The position numbers and the translations under genes are program-made. DNA of 64,000 bases. It comes from Paenibacillus pedocola (lineage in GTDB: Bacteria; Bacillota; Bacilli; Paenibacillales; Paenibacillaceae). This document shows positions 9,110 to 18,397 of this stretch, piece after piece; position 1 is the first letter of the stretch, and every line of letters begins with the position of its first letter. The DNA is taken from the NCBI RefSeq assembly GCF_031599675.1, contig NZ_CP134223.1, positions 620,001 to 684,000 of the forward strand, read 5' to 3'. The notes beneath the pieces are model-generated. The model was not told the DNA's origin. It saw nothing but the letters and a program-made list of their open reading frames with translations, and did not search any database.

Positions 9110-10401
9110 GCGGACGGAATAATGAGGTAATACACAGGAATACTCCGAAAAGCAGATCGGCCTACGCGTTCCCTACGGGTCCGCGTCTGTTCCGGCGGCG
9201 GCTGTTCTCGCATTGGCGCGAGCAATCCGCGATTATCCGGACCGCAGCGGACTGGACAGTGCTGCTCTATATCATCATTCCCGGCAGCCTGCTGGGCGGA
9301 CGCTTCTATTACGGATTCTGGAAAGGGGACATGCCTGCCTGGACATCGTTCCTCCCCTTTATGATGATTCCTCTGCTGTTTGCCATACTGCTTGTAACCG
9401 GGGGAATGGTGCTGCTGCTGCAGGAAGGCGATTTGCTGTTCCTCAGACAGCGGCAGAACTGGATTAATAGTATCCTCCTCCGCGGAATAATCTATAGTCT
9501 TATTGTCACCACACTGAAAATTGCTGCTGTCTTTGCCGTTCTGCTGCCCTTTATCATCCGCGGCTACGGCCTAAGCCCGGGAGCAGCCGGATCGCTGCTG
9601 CTGCTTACCATAACCGCCGGTTGGAGCGTCAAGCTGCTGGGGCATATCGTCAAAGTGCAGCGCCAGGGCTTCCGCCGCTGGCTGTGGCTGATTCCCGCAG
9701 TCACTGTACCTTCCGGAATCTACATCCGGCTGGTCCTCCTCTGGGAGAACAGCCCGCTACTGCTGCTTGCTGCCTCAGCCGTATACGCGGCAGTGACCGT
9801 CTGGGCAGTCCGGTACCGCCTTCGCTTGCACGGGACCTTTCTCAGCGATGTGCGTGAAGACTATAAGCAGCGGATGAGAATCGCAGGGCTCTTGCTGCGG
9901 GGGGTACTTGATAAGCCTCGTCCCACCCGGTACAGACCCTGGATCTTCCGCAAATCGCAGCCGCTGCTGTCCTCGACACTGCCCGAAAGCCGCTTCACGG
10001 CAGCGGGAATCAAAGCTCTTGTACGCAATCCGGCGCATTTGAAGCTGTATTTCGCATTCACAGGGGTATCCATGGGGGCGTTATTTATTGCTCCGGCCTT
10101 TCTGAAGTGGGTCCTGCTCGTGGTGTTGGCTTTATTAATGTGCTACTGGCTGAGCTCCTTCTGGCTGCTCTTTGCCGGAGATGACTACATCGGCATTCTG
10201 CCGTTTACCAAGTCACAAAAGGCTGAAGCCGGCTCAAAGGCAATTAAAATCCTGATCCTTCCCTATACTGTGGTGTGCTCCGCAGTGGTGTTTATTCCTT
10301 TGTATGGATGGTTGGGACTGCTGCTCTTTGCACCTTTGGGCTATGGCCTGGGAGTCTTCATTTCACGTATATTCAGCACGATCCGCCTGACAGAGCATTA
10401 A
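9106..10401 (+). CDS. ecsB: ABC transporter permease EcsB
   Basis: A 431-residue polytopic membrane protein, near the length of B. subtilis EcsB (about 408). A basic N terminus (RLFRRRLFSHWREQSAIIRTA) precedes several hydrophobic segments arranged in pairs, with a long polar cytoplasmic part in the middle (about residues 245-310). ATG 9106 shares ATGA with the ecsA stop, so the permease is made together with its ATPase. No ecsC-like gene follows; a strong terminator ends the operon. The family call rests mainly on context with EcsA and overall architecture. Confidence 0.85.
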   Translation: MSGRNNEVIHRNTPKSRSAYAFPTGPRLFRRRLFSHWREQSAIIRTAADWTVLLYIIIPGSLLGGRFYYGFWKGDMPAWTSFLPFMMIPLLFAILLVTGGMVLLLQEGDLLFLRQRQNWINSILLRGIIYSLIVTTLKIAAVFAVLLPFIIRGYGLSPGAAGSLLLLTITAGWSVKLLGHIVKVQRQGFRRWLWLIPAVTVPSGIYIRLVLLWENSPLLLLAASAVYAAVTVWAVRYRLRLHGTFLSDVREDYKQRMRIAGLLLRGVLDKPRPTRYRPWIFRKSQPLLSSTLPESRFTAAGIKALVRNPAHLKLYFAFTGVSMGALFIAPAFLKWVLLVVLALLMCYWLSSFWLLFAGDDYIGILPFTKSQKAEAGSKAIKILILPYTVVCSAVVFIPLYGWLGLLLFAPLGYGLGVFISRIFSTIRLTEH

Positions 10402-10413
10402 GCTGTATAATCT

Positions 10414-10456
10414 AAAAAAGCGTTGCCTGCGATCTTGCGCAAGCAACGCTTTTTTT
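10414..10456. terminator. Bidirectional terminator after ecsB
   Basis: AAAAAAGCGTTGC (10414-10426) pairs with GCAACGCTTTTTT (10443-10455). With A-run and T-run on the two sides it serves ecsB and the convergent flavoprotein gene. Confidence 0.88.
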
Positions 10457-10488
10457 GGAATATAAGAAAGGCAGTCGAGCCTGAACGG

Positions 10489-11751
10489 CTACAAATGTCC
10501 GGCAGCATGTTTGCCTGCCGTATAACCTGTGGAGAAAGCGGCGGTAATGTTGTAGCCGCCGGTGTATCCGTGGATATCCAGCACTTCCCCGCAGAAGTAG
10601 AGGCCTTGGGTAAGCTTCGATTCCATGGTTTTTGGATCGATTTCCTTCAGGTTGACGCCTCCGCCGGTCACAAAGGCCTCAGCCAGAGAACGGGTGCCGT
10701 GTGCAATAACAGGCATCCGCTTCAGAAGGGCTGCTAGAGACTGCAGTCCGCTTTTGGGCAGATGATGGCCGGTAAGATCCCCGTCCAGCCCGGCTTTGGA
10801 CAGCAGAAGCGGAATCAGGCGCTCGGGAAGCAGCCCCTTCAGCGAGTTGCGGATCGCTTTTTTGGGCTCCAGCTCGAGCTTGTGCAGCAGCTGGGACTCC
10901 ACTTCCTGCGGCTGGTGGTCAGGAAACAGGTCAATGGACAACTCCACGGCATCGGTTCCCGTTTTACGCTGGACCTGGCGCAGAAACTGGCTGCAGCGCA
11001 GGGCAATCGGACCGGACAACCCGAAATGGGTAAAGATCATATCTCCGCGGTGGGAGATGAGCTTTTTGCCTTTGGGATTCCAGACGGAAAGTGTCACATC
11101 GCGCAGAGACAACCCCTGCAGATCGCCTGACTTGATCCATTCCTCGCGTGAAACGATGGGCACTTCTGTCGGGAAAAGCTCCGTAATCGTATGTCCCGCT
11201 GCCTCAGCCCACGGATAGCCGTCTCCAGTGGAACCGGTCTGGGGTACGGATTTACCGCCGGTGGCAATAATCACGGCCGCAGCGCCGAAGGCTTGTCCTG
11301 ATTCCAGCCGTACCCCCTGTACCGCACCTTCCGCATAGAGCACTTCCCGTACCGGACTGTTGGTCATTATCTGAACGCCGAGACTCCGGACCTTGCCAAT
11401 AAGTGCAGAGACGACGCTTGAGGCTTTGTCGGATACAGGGAACATCCGCCCGTTATCCTCCTCCTTAAGGGCAATCCCCAGATTCTCAAAAAATTCGATA
11501 ATATCACGGTTATTAAAATGATCGAATGCGCTGTACAAAAACCGGCCGTTGCCGGGGATATGGGCGATCAGCTCTGAGGTTTCCTTAACGTTGGTGACGT
11601 TGCAGCGTCCGCCGCCCGAAATTCCCAGCTTCCGGCCAAGCTTGCCCCCTTTATCAATCAGCAGCACGGAGGCACCGTGCTCTGCTGCGGCTACGCTAGC
11701 CATCAGCCCGGAGGGGCCGCCTCCAATGACGATTACATCATAGTTACTCAT
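10489..11751 (-). CDS. FAD-dependent flavoprotein, HI0933/BaiN family
   Basis: A 420-residue oxidoreductase of the HI0933 family. The dinucleotide-binding motif [14 protein letters not shown] is at the N terminus, followed by [19 protein letters not shown], the family hallmark. A second [17 protein letters not shown] motif and a C-terminal [16 protein letters not shown] and [16 protein letters not shown] complete the FAD fold. Members include BaiN, a bile-acid-related reductase of gut Clostridia, but in most Firmicutes the substrate is unknown. It has its own promoter region and converges on the ecsAB terminator. Confidence 0.9.
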   Translation of the reverse strand: MSNYDVIVIGGGPSGLMASVAAAEHGASVLLIDKGGKLGRKLGISGGGRCNVTNVKETSELIAHIPGNGRFLYSAFDHFNNRDIIEFFENLGIALKEEDNGRMFPVSDKASSVVSALIGKVRSLGVQIMTNSPVREVLYAEGAVQGVRLESGQAFGAAAVIIATGGKSVPQTGSTGDGYPWAEAAGHTITELFPTEVPIVSREEWIKSGDLQGLSLRDVTLSVWNPKGKKLISHRGDMIFTHFGLSGPIALRCSQFLRQVQRKTGTDAVELSIDLFPDHQPQEVESQLLHKLELEPKKAIRNSLKGLLPERLIPLLLSKAGLDGDLTGHHLPKSGLQSLAALLKRMPVIAHGTRSLAEAFVTGGGVNLKEIDPKTMESKLTQGLYFCGEVLDIHGYTGGYNITAAFSTGYTAGKHAAGHL

Positions 11752-11925
11752 GAATCTTCTCCTTTATATGCTTCAGGTTGTGCGGATTTCCATCTCTACT
11801 AACGGCATCATACCACCTACGGCAGGGCGTATCCAGAGCAGCTGCCCCGGCATGCAGTTATCGTTGTCAGAAACGTCTGGCTGTGCTTTAATCTTAGTGG
11901 AAAGGGTAATTGTTAAACTCAGGGA

Positions 11926-13632
11926 GTGATTGCAATTATTAATGCGGTAAAGGATATCTTAGTGCAAATATCGGCTGCCTGCTCCTTTTTATTTCTGTTT
12001 CAATGGTGGCTGGATAAAGGTCTGATGGCCCGGAGAAATCGGCGGTTTCCCGATGATCAGACATTTTTGATTATCACCTGTGCGCTTAGTATTACCTTCA
12101 GTACAATCCTTTCAACGACATTAGTCGGAGAAGTTTATTTGAATTTGGCGATCTTACCAGCCTACATTGGTATTCTATATGGCAACAGCCTTTCCGGAAT
12201 ATGCTTGGCTGTCTTTTTTTTGCTGAGCACCGCTTTGTTCTCGGAGCCGTCCGGACTCAGCGATATGGTCATTAATACAGGTATCCTGCTGTATCCGCTG
12301 CTTTTCGGCTTAACGCGCCTTTTTAAAGAAGTTAAGCTTATAGAGAAAATAATTATACTTTGGGTCGTGCTGTTCCCAAGTATGCTATTTATAGTCCTGG
12401 TTCCCAAAATGAAGGGGGTTCGTGCATTTGAGAGCTATTCACCCGAATCCCTTCTGGTTACGCTGTATCTGTTCACTACGCTTCTGCTCGGCAGTCTTCT
12501 GGTCTACTTTATCGAAACCGCTTGGGATAAGGTTCAGATTAAGGATAAGATGAATGGAATCTCTGAGAGATTCATGTGGGAATCGAAGAAGCTGGAGCAG
12601 GTTACTGATATCGTACAGCTGAATATAATGTCAATGAACGGACGGGGCTATGTAACAGAGCTTAATGAATTCATGCTGAAGCTGGTTCACCGGCATTATC
12701 CCGATTTCACTAGAGAGATGATTCTTTCCCGGCCGGCGTCGGTGTTGTTCGGGGACAGCGTGGATAAGCAGACCTATGCCCAGCTTCAGGAAATTTTCTA
12801 CAACAAACAGCGCTCCAATGCCAAAATAAAGTGCGGCAGCTATACTTATCAAATCTATACCGCCCCGCTCCAGCAAGGTACCGAACCTCCGGACGGAGTA
12901 GTAATGATTGTTCAGGATGTGACGGAGGAAGAGAAAATCCGCACCGAGCTGGACAATGTGGAGCGTCTGACTCTGGTAGGGCAGATGGCGGCCGGTATCA
13001 CTCATGAAATCCGCAATCCCATGGCGGTGGTGTGCGGGTTCTTACAGCTCATGAGAGAGAAAAGCCCCGTGGAGCTTGATTCGTATTATCAGATCGTAAT
13101 GGATGAGCTGGACCGGGCCAACGGAATTATTAATGATTTTCTGTCACTGGCCCAAAGCCGCATCTCGGATAAAGAAGAGGTGCAGCTGCATCTTATAATA
13201 GAAGAACTTGGTCCTCTCATCTGGGCGGATGCCAATCTGCGCGGCCAGAGTGTTGAGTTTAGCTTAAGTCCTTCGCTGCCGCGGCTTAAGCTGAATGTCA
13301 GGGAAATCAAGCAGCTGATCCTTAATTTGGCCCGCAACGGAATGGAAGCAATGGATGCCAAGGGAGTACTCACATTGGAGACACGAATGAATGGCAATAA
13401 GGCTGAATTGATGATTAAGGATACAGGAAGCGGTATTCCGCAAGATAAACTCGGGAATTTATTTGCACCTTTTTTTACAACTAAAAATCATGGTACAGGC
13501 CTTGGCCTGTCTCTCTGCTTAAGTATTGCCGAGCGCCATAACGGCACAATCAAGGTAGATTCGGTGCCTGGCAGAGGAACTGTTTTTACAGTTGCTTTTC
13601 CTTTTGAAGCGGAAGAGAGCCAGGCGGGGTAA
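11926..13632 (+). CDS. Membrane sensor histidine kinase, sporulation-kinase-like
   Basis: A 568-residue orphan kinase. The first about 200 residues hold six hydrophobic segments of the 5TMR-LYT or KinB-like kind. A PAS-like region follows (about 225-335). HisKA has MAAGITHEIRNPMAVVCGFL with the phospho-accepting His at about residue 360, and the HATPase_c domain has LILNLARNGMEAMDAKG (N box), DTGSGIP (G1) and GTGLGLSL (G2). No response regulator is adjacent, as expected of phosphorelay kinases that feed Spo0F. The GTG at 11926 has AGGGA directly against it, so a slightly later start is possible. Confidence 0.88.
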   Translation: MIAIINAVKDILVQISAACSFLFLFQWWLDKGLMARRNRRFPDDQTFLIITCALSITFSTILSTTLVGEVYLNLAILPAYIGILYGNSLSGICLAVFFLLSTALFSEPSGLSDMVINTGILLYPLLFGLTRLFKEVKLIEKIIILWVVLFPSMLFIVLVPKMKGVRAFESYSPESLLVTLYLFTTLLLGSLLVYFIETAWDKVQIKDKMNGISERFMWESKKLEQVTDIVQLNIMSMNGRGYVTELNEFMLKLVHRHYPDFTREMILSRPASVLFGDSVDKQTYAQLQEIFYNKQRSNAKIKCGSYTYQIYTAPLQQGTEPPDGVVMIVQDVTEEEKIRTELDNVERLTLVGQMAAGITHEIRNPMAVVCGFLQLMREKSPVELDSYYQIVMDELDRANGIINDFLSLAQSRISDKEEVQLHLIIEELGPLIWADANLRGQSVEFSLSPSLPRLKLNVREIKQLILNLARNGMEAMDAKGVLTLETRMNGNKAELMIKDTGSGIPQDKLGNLFAPFFTTKNHGTGLGLSLCLSIAERHNGTIKVDSVPGRGTVFTVAFPFEAEESQAG

Positions 13633-13753
13633 TGATGCAGACTTAGCCGGCATTCCTTGCTTTCACAGGGTATGTATGTATAATAAAGTTAGTAAGTGCT
13701 GCGGTAATGCAGCCTGACCAAACACTTTATAAGGCAAAGGAGAGTGCAGAAGA

Positions 13754-14188
13754 ATGTCCATGTCATTTAATCAATATATGCGGGATTCGATTCAGCCTAT
13801 GCGTGATGACCTGACTAGTATCGGGTTTCAGGAGTTGTTGACTCCAGAAGAGGTGGAAGCCACTCTTCCAACCGCAAAGGGCACGTCGCTTGTTGTTGTT
13901 AATTCTGTCTGTGGCTGTGCAGCCGGCCAGTGCCGTCCCGGTGTAGCCCAAGCTTTGCAGAATGAAATTTTGCCGGATCACCTGTTCACAGTGTTCGCGG
14001 GCCAGGAGAAGGAAGCCACGGCCAAAGCACGTGAATACTTCGCTCCATATCCGCCTTCTTCACCTTCCATTGCTTTGATGAAGGATGGGGAGCTCGTTCA
14101 TTTTATTGAGCGTCATGGTGTTGAAGACCGCTCGGCGGCTGAAATCGCTGCTGAATTGAAAGAAGTGTTTAATCGTCTTTGCCAGTAA
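13754..14188 (+). CDS. Bacilliredoxin, BrxA/BrxB family
   Basis: A 144-residue thioredoxin-fold protein. The CGC active-site motif is at C53-G-C55 in NSVCGCAAGQCRPGV, the same position as in B. subtilis YphP (BrxA). Bacilliredoxins remove bacillithiol from S-bacillithiolated proteins during oxidative stress. FAGQEKEATAKAREYF and PYPPSSPSIALMKDGE are also family-like. An AAAGGAGAG site precedes the ATG. It is a single-gene unit closed by a terminator. Which paralogue (BrxA or BrxB) it is cannot be decided from this window. Confidence 0.93.
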   Translation: MSMSFNQYMRDSIQPMRDDLTSIGFQELLTPEEVEATLPTAKGTSLVVVNSVCGCAAGQCRPGVAQALQNEILPDHLFTVFAGQEKEATAKAREYFAPYPPSSPSIALMKDGELVHFIERHGVEDRSAAEIAAELKEVFNRLCQ

Positions 14189-14208
14189 ATAAGGAATAAA
14201 TTAACGTG

Positions 14209-14251
14209 ATCTCGCGGCGGCCGGCAGTCCGGCTGCAGGCGGGATTTTTTT
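14209..14251 (+). terminator. Terminator after bacilliredoxin gene
   Basis: A GC-rich stem with small bulges (ATCTCGC at 14209 with GCGGGAT ending at 14245, inner GCGGCCGG with CCGGCTGC) is followed by seven T residues. Confidence 0.82.
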
Positions 14252-14281
14252 CGACATAGAAGCAAAAACCAGAAACGGGGA

Positions 14282-15097
14282 ATGGTTGTGAGCTTGCAAG
14301 AAGAGATTATTGCAGCGTTGGGCGTAAAGCCCGCTATTAATGTAGAAGCAGAGGTTGAGCGGCGGGTAGACTTCCTGAAAGCCTATGTACGTCAGGCAGG
14401 TGCAAAAGGGCTGCTGATTGCAATCAGCGGCGGTGTAGACAGCGCGGTGGCTGCAGGCTTATGCAAACGGGCGACAGATGAGCTGACGGCCGAGGAAGGC
14501 AAAGAATATATTACACTCGGTGTTTTCCAGCCTTACGGTGAACAGGAGGATATTGAGCACAGCTATGCGGTGGCTGAAGCGTTTGGGCTGACCCACAAGG
14601 TAGAGACCAATATCGAGGAAGCTGTTAACGAGATCGCGCTTGAAGTAGAGCACAGCCTGAAGGCGCTGGGACAGCATCGTCATATTACGCATCAGGGCAA
14701 GGGCAACGTCAAGGCGAGAACACGTATGGTGATGCAGTATGCACTCGCTTTTGAGAATAATCTGCTGGTGGTAGGAACCGATCATGCTTCGGAAGCCATT
14801 ACCGGATTCTATACGAAGTGGGGCGACGGTGCCGTTGATATTACCCCGCTGAGTTCACTTAACAAGCGGCAGGTACGCCAGCTCGCAGCCCATCTGGGTG
14901 TGCCGGAAGAGATCGTGACCAAGGCGCCGACGGCGGGACTCTGGCCGGGCCAGACGGATGAAACGGAGCTGGGTATTACTTATGAGGATAACAGCGACTA
15001 TCTGGAGGGCAAGCAGATCAGCCCGGAGGCCGCAGAAAAGCTCGAGGGCTACTACCGGAGAAGCGCGCATAAGCGCAATGTGATCCCGGGTATTTAG
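14282..15097 (+). CDS. nadE: Ammonia-dependent NAD+ synthetase
   Basis: A 271-residue PP-loop enzyme, the size of the single-domain NH3-dependent form. The ATP pyrophosphatase loop SGGVDS is at residues 49-54. Further signatures are NVKARTRMVMQYALAFENN, GTDHASEAITGFYTKWGDGAVDITPL and KAPTAGLWPGQTDETELG. It amidates nicotinic acid adenine dinucleotide to NAD+. The ATG at 14282 has GGGG close by; GTG 14288 would give better spacing and differs by two residues. It is flanked by terminators on both sides, so it is transcribed alone. Confidence 0.96.
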   Translation: MVVSLQEEIIAALGVKPAINVEAEVERRVDFLKAYVRQAGAKGLLIAISGGVDSAVAAGLCKRATDELTAEEGKEYITLGVFQPYGEQEDIEHSYAVAEAFGLTHKVETNIEEAVNEIALEVEHSLKALGQHRHITHQGKGNVKARTRMVMQYALAFENNLLVVGTDHASEAITGFYTKWGDGAVDITPLSSLNKRQVRQLAAHLGVPEEIVTKAPTAGLWPGQTDETELGITYEDNSDYLEGKQISPEAAEKLEGYYRRSAHKRNVIPGI

Positions 15098-15111
15098 TTT
15101 TGTTTATGACC

Positions 15112-15160
15112 CAAAACCGCCGAAGTGCGCAGCAGCTCACTTTACGGCGGTTTTGTTGTT
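15112..15160. terminator. Terminator shared by nadE and the hydrolase gene
   Basis: CAAAACCGCCG (15112-15122) pairs with CGGCGGTTTTG (15145-15155), followed by T-rich sequence on the plus strand and preceded by an A-run for the minus-strand gene. Confidence 0.82.
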
Positions 15161-15178
15161 GCCGGCTCCTAAAGAGAG

Positions 15179-16012
15179 TTACAAGGAGAGGTTCCGGGCT
15201 GCCAGCGTATGTTGGATAAAAGCCTCCGAAGCAGCAATGGCCTGCTCCAGCTGCGGAGTGGATCCGTTAAACGGGTGGACCGTGCAGAAGGTATGATTGC
15301 CTCCGGCGATTTGCACCCACTCGATATCAGGGCGGAGCTTAATTAACTGCTCTGATCCCTGACGCAGCCGTTCACTGTCTTCTGTCCCCTGGATCAGGAT
15401 GGCCGGAAACTGGGCTGACTTCATCCGCTCGAGAATATTGTATCGTTCGGCTTGGCGCTCCAGATCCTCTATGAGTACAGCATCCAGCGGCATCTGCTGG
15501 CCTGTGCGGCCATTCAGCACATGACTCCGGCCCAGCGTTTTCATTTCGTATTTTTGTTCATCTGTGAACAAATCAAGGTTCGTGATTCCGTTCCAGGAGA
15601 TCACTCCGGCAATCTCATCCGGATGATCCAGTGCGTACAGCAGACTGTCGCCGCCGCCGCGGCTGTGTCCCAGCAGGAACAGAGGCAGAGCACCAAATTT
15701 ATGATGCTGGCTCAGATAGGAGAGGAGAATTTCCATATCTTTAATTTCACGGTTATAGGTGTTGCGGGCAAATTTCTCCAGCTCGGTGAAATTCTGCAGA
15801 TCCCCGCCGATTCCGGCATGGGAGAAATTAAAGGAGATGACTTCATGCTCCCGGCTGAGCGAAGCTGCAACGTAGGGAAACATTCCCCAATCTTTGAACC
15901 CCTTGTAGCCGTGTGCGATGATAATCAGGCTTTTGGCCTTATTCTGGGCAGGGAAATGCGAGCAGCGCAAAACAGCATCTTCTCCGGCAGGCAATTCGAA
16001 ATTGCGGTTCAT
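15179..16012 (-). CDS. Alpha/beta hydrolase
   Basis: A 277-residue alpha/beta-fold hydrolase without signal peptide. The oxyanion strand IIIAHGYKGFKDWGMF is followed by the nucleophile elbow GHSRGG with Ser117, an acid-bearing strand ILIQGTEDS and a catalytic His in GGNHTF. It resembles dienelactone-hydrolase or acyl-peptide-hydrolase-like proteins; the true substrate is unknown. GAGAGGGGG lies 9 bases before the ATG. It is convergent with nadE. Confidence 0.85.
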   Translation of the reverse strand: MNRNFELPAGEDAVLRCSHFPAQNKAKSLIIIAHGYKGFKDWGMFPYVAASLSREHEVISFNFSHAGIGGDLQNFTELEKFARNTYNREIKDMEILLSYLSQHHKFGALPLFLLGHSRGGGDSLLYALDHPDEIAGVISWNGITNLDLFTDEQKYEMKTLGRSHVLNGRTGQQMPLDAVLIEDLERQAERYNILERMKSAQFPAILIQGTEDSERLRQGSEQLIKLRPDIEWVQIAGGNHTFCTVHPFNGSTPQLEQAIAASEAFIQHTLAARNLSL

Positions 16013-16252
16013 CGGGCGAACCCCCTCTCTTCTATCGAATTAAGATTCCTCGGTGAAGGTCATGATGCGGGGAAGAAGCCGGGCCGATAGACTTTGGCGG
16101 CTTTTTCTTTTAAGATAGCATAAAGAATCTCAGACTATAATCTATTCTATATACCAAGAATATACATGAAGATCATACCATTAATAAAGCTGTAAAGGAT
16201 AGATATCAGATTGAGGCGGCTAGGGACAAAACGTCCATAAGGAGCGGGGATT

Positions 16253-16669
16253 GTGATTTACGGAATCGGGCATGATGTGGCGGAAATCCAGCGTATCGGT
16301 GCTGTAATGACAAGAGAATCAGGAGCAAGGCTCATCCGGCGCATTCTGACACCGGGGGAACAGGTACTGGCAGAGGGGCGGAAGAGCAACCTCGCTGAAT
16401 TCGTTGCCGGCCGGTTTGCCGCTAAAGAGGCTATTGTTAAGGCGTTGGGCTGCGGCATCGGACGCGAGGTGGGCTTCCAGGATATTGAGATTCTGCCGGA
16501 CGCCTCCGGCAAGCCGTCTGTGTCGCTCTCGGGAGAAGCCTGGTCCAGGCTGGACATGAAGGAACAGGAGTACAGGATCCATCTTACGATTACCCACAGC
16601 CGCGAGCTGGCCTCCACGTTTGCAGTGGTGGAGCGGATTTTAGAGGGAGCTAAAGAGCGGCCTATATAG
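16253..16669 (+). CDS. acpS: Holo-[acyl-carrier-protein] synthase
   Basis: A 138-residue AcpS-type phosphopantetheinyl transferase. MIYGIGHDVAEIQRI holds the Mg-binding Asp8, and FAAKEAIVKALGCGIG holds Glu59, the second metal ligand. THSRELASTFAVVE closes the fold. It moves 4-phosphopantetheine from CoA to acyl carrier protein. The start is GTG 16253 with AAGGAGCGGGG upstream. It precedes mutY by 50 bp on the same strand and may be co-transcribed. Confidence 0.94.
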   Translation: MIYGIGHDVAEIQRIGAVMTRESGARLIRRILTPGEQVLAEGRKSNLAEFVAGRFAAKEAIVKALGCGIGREVGFQDIEILPDASGKPSVSLSGEAWSRLDMKEQEYRIHLTITHSRELASTFAVVERILEGAKERPI

Positions 16670-16719
16670 ATTGAGTTTGAAAATATAGATACACTGAGAA
16701 TACAGAAGCAAGGAGAAAA

Positions 16720-17961
16720 ATGATGACAACGCATGAACAACAGGAGCAGCAGGAGCAGGACGTAAAGTTGTTTTTCAGCTCGCATCTGCTGGAATGGTAT
16801 CATGGGCAGAAGCGGGACTTGCCATGGCGGCGCCACCGCAATCCGTATTATATCTGGATCTCGGAAATTATGCTGCAGCAGACGAGAGTAGACACTGTCA
16901 TTCCTTATTTCAACCGGTTTATCGAGCGTTTCCCGACGGTGGAGTCTTTGGCGGATGCGCCGGAAGAAGAAGTGCTTAAATGCTGGGAGGGACTGGGCTA
17001 CTATTCGCGCGCCCGGAATCTGCAGCATGCAGCTCGGCAGGTTAAGGAGCTGTACGGGGGACAAGTCCCGGATGACCGCGATGCGGTATTCGGGCTTAAG
17101 GGCGTGGGCCCCTATACAGCCGGAGCTATTCTCAGCATTGCCTTCAACCGGCCTGAGCCGGCGGTAGACGGCAATGTGATGCGGGTCTTGTCCCGCTACT
17201 TCCTCCTGGAGGACGACATTGCCAAGGGACCGACCCGCGTGAAGATGGAGCGCCTGGCGGCAGAGCTGATCCCGGAGGGGGAGGCTTCGCATTTCAATCA
17301 GGCGCTGATGGAGCTGGGCGCGCTGGTCTGCACGCCGAAATCACCGCGCTGCCTGCCCTGCCCGGTGATGGAGCACTGCGCTGCGCGCCTGGCGGGCTGC
17401 GAGACCTCGCTGCCCGTCAAGACCAAGGCCAAGCCGCCGCGCCCCGAGGAGCGGCTGGCGGCCCTGGTGACCGGCAGCGGCGAGCACGCCGGCCGGGTGC
17501 TGATCCGGCAGCGGCCACAGAGCGGGCTGTTAGCCCGCATGTGGGAGCTGCCGCATTGGCCGGCGCCGCCTGCGGAGGGCGGCGCTGCTGGCGCGCTGCT
17601 GCCGGAAGCGGCAGCGCTGGACCGGCTGCGCCGGTCCCTGCGTCAGGCCGGGATTTTCGCCCGGCCTGAAGGGCACTGGACGGCTGCGGAGCATACGTTC
17701 AGCCATATTGTGTGGACCCTGCAGGTGTACACCTGCAGGGAAGAGGACGCCCTTGCGCTGCCGCTGGCGGCAGAAGCGCGGGCGTCCTATGCGGCGGCTG
17801 CGGAGCTGCCTGTGGAGCTGTTTGAAGACGGCAGCGGGCATCCGGAGGACGGCGGCGCAGTGCGCTGGATCAACCGTGAGGATATGGCCAATTATGCCTT
17901 TCCGAATGTGTTCCTTAAGCTGCTGAACCGTCACTTCGATGAGGCAGAGCAGCAACAGTAG
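16720..17961 (+). CDS. mutY: A/G-specific adenine glycosylase
   Basis: A 413-residue base-excision repair enzyme that removes adenine opposite 8-oxoguanine. The endonuclease-III core has IMLQQTRVDTVIPYF, the helix-hairpin-helix LKGVGPYTAGAI and the catalytic aspartate in AVDGNVMRVL. The [4Fe-4S] cluster motif C-x6-C-x2-C-x5-C is in VCTPKSPRCLPCPVMEHC. The C-terminal NUDIX-like domain recognises 8-oxoG; its first half (about 17400-17800) is very GC- and Ala-rich, unlike flanking genes. AAGGAG precedes ATG 16720; ATG 16723 is equally possible. Confidence 0.95.
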   Translation: MMTTHEQQEQQEQDVKLFFSSHLLEWYHGQKRDLPWRRHRNPYYIWISEIMLQQTRVDTVIPYFNRFIERFPTVESLADAPEEEVLKCWEGLGYYSRARNLQHAARQVKELYGGQVPDDRDAVFGLKGVGPYTAGAILSIAFNRPEPAVDGNVMRVLSRYFLLEDDIAKGPTRVKMERLAAELIPEGEASHFNQALMELGALVCTPKSPRCLPCPVMEHCAARLAGCETSLPVKTKAKPPRPEERLAALVTGSGEHAGRVLIRQRPQSGLLARMWELPHWPAPPAEGGAAGALLPEAAALDRLRRSLRQAGIFARPEGHWTAAEHTFSHIVWTLQVYTCREEDALALPLAAEARASYAAAAELPVELFEDGSGHPEDGGAVRWINREDMANYAFPNVFLKLLNRHFDEAEQQQ

Positions 17962-17974
17962 CCTGAATAAAAAG

Positions 17975-18008
17975 AGGGCCTTGCCGGCACTAATGCCGGC
18001 AAGGCCCT
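17975..18008. terminator. Hairpin after mutY
   Basis: A perfect 15-bp stem, AGGGCCTTGCCGGCA (17975-17989) and TGCCGGCAAGGCCCT (17994-18008), with a 4-base loop. The T-run afterwards is weak, but the stability makes a terminator likely. Confidence 0.7.
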
Positions 18009-18051
18009 TGTCAGAGGCAGGGAACTGTCTCTTTTCTGACCCTCATGACTG

Positions 18052-18240
18052 TACTTTGTGCAACAGATTTCACATTAATCTGTTACGAACCGCATTCTGT
18101 TGTATTGGGTGCAACAGATTTTGGGAGTAGGGGTCAAAAACACCTGGATTACATGTTTCTAATGTACAAAGTGCAATAGAATCAGTTTACCGGCCGATTA
18201 AAGGGATATCTGCTGCAGAAAGTGCAACAGATCGGTGCGC
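18052..18240. repeat. Cluster of GTGCAACAGAT repeats with inverted partners
   Basis: GTGCAACAGATT occurs at 18058-18069 and 18109-18120, GTGCAACAGATC at 18222-18233, and a degenerate GTGCAATAGAAT at 18171-18182. Spacings between copies are 51, 62 and 51 bases. Three copies have an inverted partner close by (AATCTGTT at 18077, CTGTTG at 18097, ATCTGCTGC at 18208), so each can form a small hairpin. No gene is seen between mutY (end 17961) and sodA (end 18398). It looks like an intergenic repeat family rather than coding DNA. Confidence 0.6.
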
Positions 18241-18297
18241 ACCTTAATTTGACCAAGCTTCTGGACTGGCCATTTGAAATTTCTGAATTAAGATAAA

Positions 18298-18336
18298 AAC
18301 GGCTGCATCCGGTCCTGAGCGGACGGTGCAGCCGTT
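18298..18336 (-). terminator. Terminator of sodA
   Basis: AACGGCTGCA (18298-18307) pairs with TGCAGCCGTT (18327-18336), with further inner pairing. The A-run at 18291-18299 becomes the T-run on the minus strand. Confidence 0.8.
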
Positions 18337-18397
18337 GTGCTTAAACTATGAAATATAAGGCGCCTAGGAAGGCGGCAGCTATTTAGGCTGCAGAACC

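Noticed and set aside
18001..18397. CRISPR array
   Set aside because: The GTGCAACAGAT copies are 12 bases, uneven in quality and paired as inverted hairpins, unlike 25-40 base CRISPR repeats; no cas genes are present.
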